64,000 bases of DNA from positions 536,501-600,500 of the forward strand of contig OZ024825.1 of the NCBI GenBank assembly GCA_964016985.1. Direction: 5' to 3'. This document shows, in pieces, positions 12,101-21,100 of the stretch. Each line of letters starts with the position of its first letter. The first letter of the stretch is position 1. The DNA comes from Anodontia alba (Eukaryota; Mollusca; Bivalvia; Lucinida; Lucinidae). The position numbers and the translations under genes were made by a program. The notes beneath the pieces were generated by a model. It was not told where the DNA came from. It made no database searches and worked only from the letters and a program-made list of their open reading frames with translations.

Positions 12101-15100
12101 AACCAATAGGATTTTTTTAATGCAGTTTTCAATATTATTGTCTTCACAACAATATCTTTATATTGAAATATTCTGAAATTAGAGGATGTGTCTGGTTTAA
12201 CCAGTGGAATGAGATGAAGCGAATCAACAGTATTTAACCCTTGTCCTGCTGAATAAATTAAGATACTACGCCCCCTTCTAATTTTTAGCCAATCAGATTA
12301 CTTGATCCGGATTGTTGCTATAAACTCACATACTTAATGGCAAACAATGTAGATCCAGATCAGTTGGCTTCTGAAGAAGCCAACTGATCTGGATCTACAC
12401 TGTTTGCAAAGGCAGGGTATATCCGGGTTCAGCAGGACAAGGGTTAATATGGTTTATAACTTTGTGTTATAACATCCAATCAAAAATACTTCATACATTG
12501 TAAAATAATACCTCCAGACAAGACAACTTTTTTCAACCAAAACATATTGATTAGTTTCTTTTAGTTATTTCTCCATAAGAACTTGTGGGAACTCATTAGA
12601 AGTGTCTCACCGAAGAGGGACTTCTAATGAGTACCTGCATGTTTTCCTGGAGAAAAAAGTATCCACTTTTTGGTTGAAAAAAGCTCCTAATGAAGAGCTA
12701 TATGACCCTATTCTTATGCTGTGGCTCAGAGGTTTCTAATGGTCCCACACCACATATTTTCATTAGTTTTATCCCTGAAATATTGCCTACTCCATGACAG
12801 GTTTGACAAACCTACCCTGAATAAATTCTTGCTTTCTTTTGGAACCAGTATTCTTCTCTCATCAGGCTGTTGGTCCTGCAAGCATATGTAAATACGAAGT
12901 CATTACTGCAGTTCCTAGGATGTCAACCAACAATGAAACAGCTTTTGATTAGAGGAGTACAATTCATCAATTAAAATATTTTCTTTAATATTGACATGTC
13001 TTCATGGAAATATTCTTTGTGGGATACTCATAAGAACTTTCTTAGGTAATTCTGATGATTATCCACAACACACATTGAAAGAAATACCAAAGATAAAGTG
13101 GAAGTCATTAATCACAAACTGGAAAATTGATCTTAAGCCTGCTGTTACCAACAAAATCAAACATATTAAGTGAAACATATTACACAGCAATGTTTGTGTA
13201 AAATGTGGTTGAATGTTTCTGTCAACAATCTTCCAATTATGTCATCATGGTACATAGCTCTTGATAAGATGCGTTTTTTCAATCCAAAAGTATTGATATT
13301 TATCTTATTTCTCCACAAAAACATATGTTGTGGGTACTCATCAGAAGCGCCTCAGCAAGGTGTTTCTAATGAGTACCCACATGTTCTTATGGAAATTTTT
13401 TTTTTTCAATATTTTCCTTGTTTCTCCACGAAAACATATGTTTTGGGTACTCATTAGGTCTGCCTTGGTGAGGCTCTTCTAATGTGTACCAAAAACATGT
13501 TTTCATGGAAAAATAAGAAAAAATATTTACCTGATACATTTGTTTGTTTGTGTTAAGGTTTTACGGCCCAGTCAACCAAATGGGATCATGTCGAGCGCAG
13601 TACTCTTTATCTAGACCTATGATGGTTTTTGGATGTGAAGGTGGTAACTGATGCCTCCTCAATGCAGTATCAAGTCATAGATACACTGACCTGATACTAC
13701 AAGTAATCACTGTCAACAAACTGTCACTCAGGCTGAGATGGTGAATGGATGAGATGTGGCTTTTGTCAGGCCACCTCACTACAGTATCACACCCAAGACA
13801 CACTGATGCAATACTACAAATCAAATTATACTGACACTAGTTTTACTCATTTGAGTTGAAGTTTTAAAACGCAGTCAATGCAGTTGAGGTAATGTCAAGC
13901 CAATCAGTTAACCTACTCATACTTTTCCTGGGCAGGCATAGTCCTCTAAGCGGTGAACCAGTACTTGTGAGCATTCGTTCCCCAGTAATTGATAACTGCA
14001 CTTCTTGAATCAGTGGAGGAGAGAGATGACCGTAGAGATGGTTTCATGATCTACCACCAAAACAGTTATGTGGATTTGAACTTGTAGCCAGATGCACTAC
14101 TGACCACACTATGGAGCCTGGCATACTGACACTAGTGCAAACCGGCCTCCGTGACAAGTTGGATGCGCATCCAACTGGTGATCAGGAGGTTGCAGATTTG
14201 ACCCCCGCCAGGTCGGCAACATTCTTTCATACAGATTGATCATGAAATATTTTCTACAGTCATTCTCTCCCTTTTGCTGATTCAAGAAGGGCAGTTATCA
14301 GTTTCTGGCAAAAGAATGTGCACAATATTGGTTAACCACATAGGGGACTAAGCCTTCCCAAACAAATGTGGTTAGGTAAACTGAGAGCACTCGACATGAC
14401 CCCAAAGGGCTGACTGGGTGACAAAGCCTCAACACTACCTGTCCTAGCTCTTTTTCTTAATAATGAATACCAAACAAGAGGACCATGATGGTCCTATATC
14501 GCTCACCTGACCAAACAGATTTGCATATTTACTGTTGAAGTTTCAGCCAAGTTCACTGCTCTAGGATTTTTGTATAAACTTTATAGCACTAACCACCCCC
14601 ACCCCCCTCCACCACACCCCCGGCCATGTTTTTTTTACAAATCTTGACGACTTGAACTGAATCTTAAAAGAGGGTCACCAAAGGAACATTTCTGCCAAGT
14701 TATACTGAAATTGGTCCGGTGGTTTAAAAAGTTTTATATAGCTATAAAGCCCTACGCCCTAATGGCCATGTTTTTTGACGAATCATGAAAGCTTGAACAA
14801 ACTTGGTAGAGGGTCACCAAAGGAACATTCCTGCCAAGTTATACTGAAATCTTTTCAGTGGTTTCTGACAAGAAGATTTTTAAAGTTTTCTATTTAGATA
14901 TGTAGGGAAAATAAGCCCCACCCCATGGCAGCCATGTTTTTTGACGAATCATGACTGCTTGTACAATCTTGATAGAGGTTCACCAAAGCAACATTCCAGC
15001 CAAGTAATATTGAAATCGGTCATGGGGTATGTGACAATAAGAATTTTAAAATTTTCTATGCAGATATAGACGAAAAATAAGCCCCGCCCCCCTGGGGGGC

Positions 15101-18100
15101 GGGCCATGGTTTTTGACATATCATGAAGGCTTGAACAATCTTGGTAGAAGGTCACCAAAGCAACATTCCTGCCAAGTTACATTGAACTCGGTCCAACTGT
15201 TTCTTACGAGAAGATTTTTAAAGTTTTCTATATAGATATATAGGGAAAATAAGCCCCACCCCCTAGCGGCTATGTTTTTTGATGAATCATGACGGCTTCA
15301 ACAATCTTTGTAGAGGGTCACCAAAGAAACATTCCTGCCAAGTTGTATTGAAATCGGTCCATTGGTTTCTGAAAAGAAGATTTTTAAAGTTTTCTATATA
15401 GATATATAAGGAAAATAAGCCCCGCCCCCCTGGCGGCCATGTTTTTTGACAAATCCAAATGGCTTGAACAATCTTGCAACAGGATAACCAAAGGAACATT
15501 TCTGCAAAATCATATGGAAATTGGTCCAGTGGTTTCGGACAAGAAGATTTTTAAAGTTTTCTATACAGATATATAGTGAAAATAAGCCCCGCCCCCTGGC
15601 GGCCATGTTTTTTGACAAATCCAAATGGCTTGAACTATCTTGGTCCAGGATCACCAAGGGAACATTTCTGCAAAATTATATTGAAATCGGTCCAGTGGTT
15701 TCGGACAAGAAGATTTTTAAACTTTTCTATATAGATATATAGGGAAAATAAGCCCCGCCCCCTGGCTGCCATGTTTTTTGACAAATCCAAATGGCTTGAA
15801 CAATCTTGGTAGAGGATAACAAAGGAACATTTCTGCATAATTATATTGAAATCGGTCTAGTGGTTTCTGACAAGAAGATTTTTTAAAGTTTTCTATATAG
15901 ATGTAAAGAGAAAATAAGCCCCGCCCCCTGGCGGCCATGTTTTTTGACGAATCCAAATGTCTTGAACAATCTTGGTAGAGGATCACCAAAGGCACATTTC
16001 TGCAAAATTATATTGAAATCGGTCTAGTGGTATCTGACAAGAAGATTTTTAAAGATTTCTATACAGATATATTGGGAAAATAAGCCCTGCCCCCTGGCGG
16101 CCATGTTTTTTGATGAATCCAAATGGCTTGAACAATCTTGGTAGAGGATTACCAAAGGAACATTTCTGCAAAATTATATTGAAATCGGTCAAGTGGTTTC
16201 TGACAAGAAGATTTTTTAAGTTTTCTATATAGATATATAGGGAAAATAAGCCTCGCCCCCTGGCGGACATGTTTTTTGACCAATCCAGATGTCTTGAACA
16301 ATCTTGGTAGAGGATCACCAAAGATACATTTCTGCAAAATTATATTGAAATCGGTCCAGTGGTTTCTGACAAGAAGATTTTTAAAGTTTTCTATACAGAT
16401 ATATAGGGAAAATAAGCCCCCCCCCCTTGTGGCCATGTTTTTTGACGAATCCAAAAGGCTTGAACAATCTTGGTAGAGGATCACCAAAGAAACATTTCTG
16501 CTAAATTATATTGAAACTGGTCCAGTGGTTTCTGACGAGAAGATTTTTAAAGTTTTCTATATAGATATATAGGGAAAATAAGCCCCGCCCCCTGGCGGCC
16601 ATGTTCTTTTACGAATCCAAATGTCTTGAACAATTTTGGTAGAGGATCACCAAAGAAACATTTCTGCAAAATTATATTGAAATCGGTCTAGTGATTTCTG
16701 ACAAGAAGATTTTTAAAGTTTTCTATACAGATATATAGGGAAAATAAGCCCCGCCCCCTGGCGGCCATGTTTTTTGACAAATCCAAACGGCTTGAACGAT
16801 CTTGGTAAAGGATCACCAAAGGAACATTTCTGCAAAATTATATTGAAATTGGTCCAGTGGTTTCTGACAAGAAGATTTTTTAAGTTTTCTATACAGATAT
16901 ATAGGGAAAATAAGCCCCGCCCCCTGGCGGCCATGTTTTTTGACAAATCCAAAAGGCTTGAACAATCTTGGTAGAGGATCACCAAAGAAACATTTCTGCA
17001 AAATTATATTGAAATTGGTCCAGTGGTTTCTGACAAGAAGATTTTTAAAGTTTTCTATATAGATATATAGGGAAAATAAGCCCCGCCCCCTGGCGGCCAT
17101 GTTTTTTGACGAATCCAAATGGCTTAAACAATCTTGGTAGAGGATCACCAAAGGAACATTTCTGCAAAATTTTATTGAAATCGGTCCAGTGGTTTCTGAC
17201 GAGAAGATTTTTTGAGTTTTTAGTTAAAAAATCTATTTTTAGCTCCTGTGACCTAGATATGCAATGGACCGGAACCATTTGAACAACTTTGAAAGAGGAT
17301 CAACCAAGGATCATTCCTGTGAAATTTGGTCAAAATCCAATCAGTGGTTTAGGAAAAGATGTTGTTTAAAGATTGTGAACGGACGGACGGGCGGGCGGAC
17401 GGACGGACGACGACGACGGACGGTGAGTGATCACAATACCTCACCTTGAGCCTTTGGCTCAGGTGAGCTAAAAAAAATGCAACTATTACTAATTTTAGAT
17501 TCAAAAGTCATAGTTTTACATTAAACTCTCATAAAAGTTAGCAAATTTCGTCTTTTGGGTAAAGCGTTAGGTAAAAATTACAGAGATATCTAAAGCAGAT
17601 TAATTGTATATTCAGTCACTGATTACCTTTAAGTCCTCTATTCCTGCTGACAAGAGTTCATTCTTTAACAGACAGTTGTAAGCTAACCCATCCTTTCCAC
17701 TGTCACTTGATGGCTCCTTTGCTTTTCTTGTCTGGACAGGAGACGTACTGGGGCTTTCCTGGATAAACATCATAAGAATATGAGAAGAGAAACACTACTT
17801 CTAGAATGCATAGTTTGATTTACACTAATTACAAACATAGTTAGCAAAGGTTACTGCAAATACCCTATAGGTACAGATAAGACTATTTTTTTTTCAACAA
17901 CAGGTATTGATATTTTTTGTTTTTCCGCAAAAACATGCGGTAAGTACTCATTAGGAGCACCTTAGCAAAGTGCTTTTGACAAGTATCTATGTAATATATG
18001 TTTTCATGGAGAAATAAGAAAATTAACGCACCTGGATACGCCTCTTCTCAGGAGCTATAATTAACCTTAACCCATTAAAGACTGAATAAACTCTCCCACA

Positions 18101-21100
18101 CTATATATTGGAAGAGTCCATTTTTGATTTTAGGTATGTCAGGCTATATGATATAGATATTCTTAAAGAGAAATGGTTGAATTATTTGCAAACAGTGGAG
18201 AACCTTATCAGACGCTGTGTTCTGCGGCGTCTCATCTGGGTCTGCACTATTTGCCAGTTACCCATTTAAGGGTCTCCAGTCTTCAATGGGTTAATGTTTA
18301 GACAGGACAACTCCTCTGTGTTCCTATCTTAAATTTTGGAAGTCCATTCAGCTCTGATCAGGGTCTACACTCATTTAGAATTTTAGACATATCAGCAAAT
18401 AGTAAAGTGGATGTTAAATGTTTATGACACGTATGGTTAGAAATTAAGGTCTGAATATTTAAAGTATATATGATACGGTAAATGTGGAATGCAGAATAAA
18501 ACTGGATTTTGCTAACAAATCAACATCAAGAATAGTGCTATAGCTTGGGTACAGGGAGTATCTTTTCTGACTTAAGATGCAAGTTGGAATATTTTCCCAG
18601 TTTTTAATATATGTTTGCTCAAAGTTCTGCTCGATTCTATGACTCCCATCAAGGCAAAAGTAGAGAACAGACAAATAGCAGTATGTTTTTATTGAGAGAT
18701 ATGAAAAACAACTATATCATCTGGGTGAAAAATATCTCATCTAGAGCTTTGGATTCTCTATGATCATACTGATGCTCCACTTCAAACACTCCTTGAACTT
18801 ACCGGGTTGAGGTTAAAGTTGATGTGCCATGCTGCCCCAGCACGAGCTGGTATAAACCTGTCTCCATACTTGTCCTTACTCGGAGATGAAAGAGGACTAC
18901 CAGGACTCAGAGTCAAGGGCTGAAATATATAGGGTTCACAGCTCTATATAAAATTAACATAATTGTCAGAGACAGCATGCCCTACAAGACTGCTTGTGCA
19001 CCCAGAGAAGATTCAGACAAGCTTGCATCAGCAATCACTGCTTAGTGGACATGTGATCTTGTAGGAACACAACATAATTCACCTTTGTCAAACCCAAAAT
19101 TTGAAGACTCTGGCTCTAAGAGCAGGTAAGAAATCTGTGACTGACCTTTATGAGAAAGAAAGCACGAATTCCGCCGAAGGCTATGTTGCAAACTTACGTT
19201 CGGTGAACCGTGAAACATAGATTGAGATCAAATATTGATACTGCCGCCTGAGTTGTCATCCTCAAGTGCAAACTTTTACCATGTATCATCACTGTAGCCT
19301 TTATAAGTCTTTATGAGTCTTTATAAGTCTTCGGAAATGATTTTGAACATTAGGGTCAAAGTTAAGTTCACTCAAATGTTGACGGATTGAAGGGCGAACA
19401 GATGGAAACTCGGATCCCTATATGCTAATAGCAGGTGCAACAAAAATGGACAAATAAAGAGAATGATAAGCCTGAGGGTGCTGGTTCTCTCTTACACAAT
19501 ACAACTAGTCATACCAAATGTTTGTAACAAATTCCAAAATCCTAGGTGCAGTAGTTCCTGAGAAATTGTGACAAAACATTTTATTGGAGAAAAAAGAAAA
19601 ATGGACAAATAAAGGGAATGATAAGCAGGAGGATGCTGAATCTGGCTTACACAAAACAAGTACTTGTACCCGATGTTAGTACCAAAAGTTCAAAATCCTA
19701 GGTGCAGTAGTTCCTGAGAAATCTTCAACACAAATTTTCCTATGCACTACTTTGGCATGAGAGATGGTCTGACCGATTGTGTTGGGGTTTAAAGAGATGT
19801 CAACCCTTGTGGGTCATTTTGTGTCATCTCCCAGAGAAAGGGAGAAAAGAGATAGAAGAGATAGTAGAGGAGATAAAAGAGATGGGGAACAGGAATGAAA
19901 GTGAAAAAACAGAAGAAATAAAAACATTCCCCCTCCTCCCTTACCTGCTACAAGGATAGCAGGCATTGCCCAACTGTAAGCCAATTATCAATTGGACGCC
20001 CTGGTGACGTAAGATACACAACACGTTCGCACCACCCAACCACCCCTTCATGAGAGATTGAAAAAAGGAAAAGGGAGGCAAAATAAATTTAAGGATTGTG
20101 GTTTTCTTTTGCACAATATACATCAACCCTCTGTAGGCAGTCAGGAGCACAACTTCTACAAGTTTTTTTTTTTTTTTTTAAACTAAAAAAAGTTATCAAT
20201 TTTACTACAATTTGTGAATTTGTTTCAGTTATTTTTTAATTTGTACCATTTTTTCACCTTCTGATTGTAGACTTACAGCAATTTTCATGGGAAAGTGGTT
20301 AATTTTGTATGAAAGATCTGTTACATAACTTTATGATCAAGCAATAAAATTTTGTATGCATCGTCTAGAAATGTGTACGCAGGGCTTTTGAAGTTAATGG
20401 AAAAATACACTTTTTAACTTACTTAGGTTATTTTCAAAATATTTACAAATTTCAGAAATAACCTAAATAAGTTAAAACCTTCAGCCAAAGGAAAGTTAAC
20501 TCTTACACTTTGGAAGGGAGGTTACTTTATAGTTGAATTTTAACTTAACAAAGTTATAAATTTTCTCAAAATTTTAACCTTTAGAAGTTATGCTCCTGAC
20601 TGGTAGATGTATAAAAAATTTTTAATAAAGACTGGCTCTCATAGGAGCTGAGTGATGAAAACTTTGTTTGGAGAAAAAGCAAAATGGACAAACAAAGAGA
20701 ATGATATGAGGATGTTGTATCTCTCTTACACAATACAAGTCTTTATACAAATTTCACAACCCCAGGTGCTGTACTTCCTGAGAAATCTTTGATAAAATAT
20801 TTTATAAGAGAGAAAGAAAAACATGGACAAATAAAGGGAATGATAAACATGAGGATGCTGATTCTCTCACACAATACAAGTCATGAACTCAATGTTTGTA
20901 CCAAATTTCAAAATCTTAGGTGCAGTACACGTATTTCCTGAGAAATCGTTGACAGAAAAAAGTTTACACACACACACAGTGCTCCAGACAGTGTCCGTAC
21001 AACCATAAATTATGGATCCTTTTGCACCAAAAAACAGGTCAATGCAAAAAATAACCAGTACTGAATACCAACACATTTTTACCTACACAGTGCGACTTTT

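Noticed and set aside
14949..17278. A series of overlapping minus-strand open frames with similar proteins in the 166 bp array
   Set aside because: The unit length is not a multiple of three, the frames hop from unit to unit, and the proteins are only translations of a non-coding repeat.
14473..17474. CRISPR-like array
   Set aside because: Direct units of 166 bp with no unique spacers, in a eukaryotic genome; it is a minisatellite.
13840..17474. Centromeric satellite
   Set aside because: A single array of about 3 kb with unique ends inside an intron fits a mobile cassette better.
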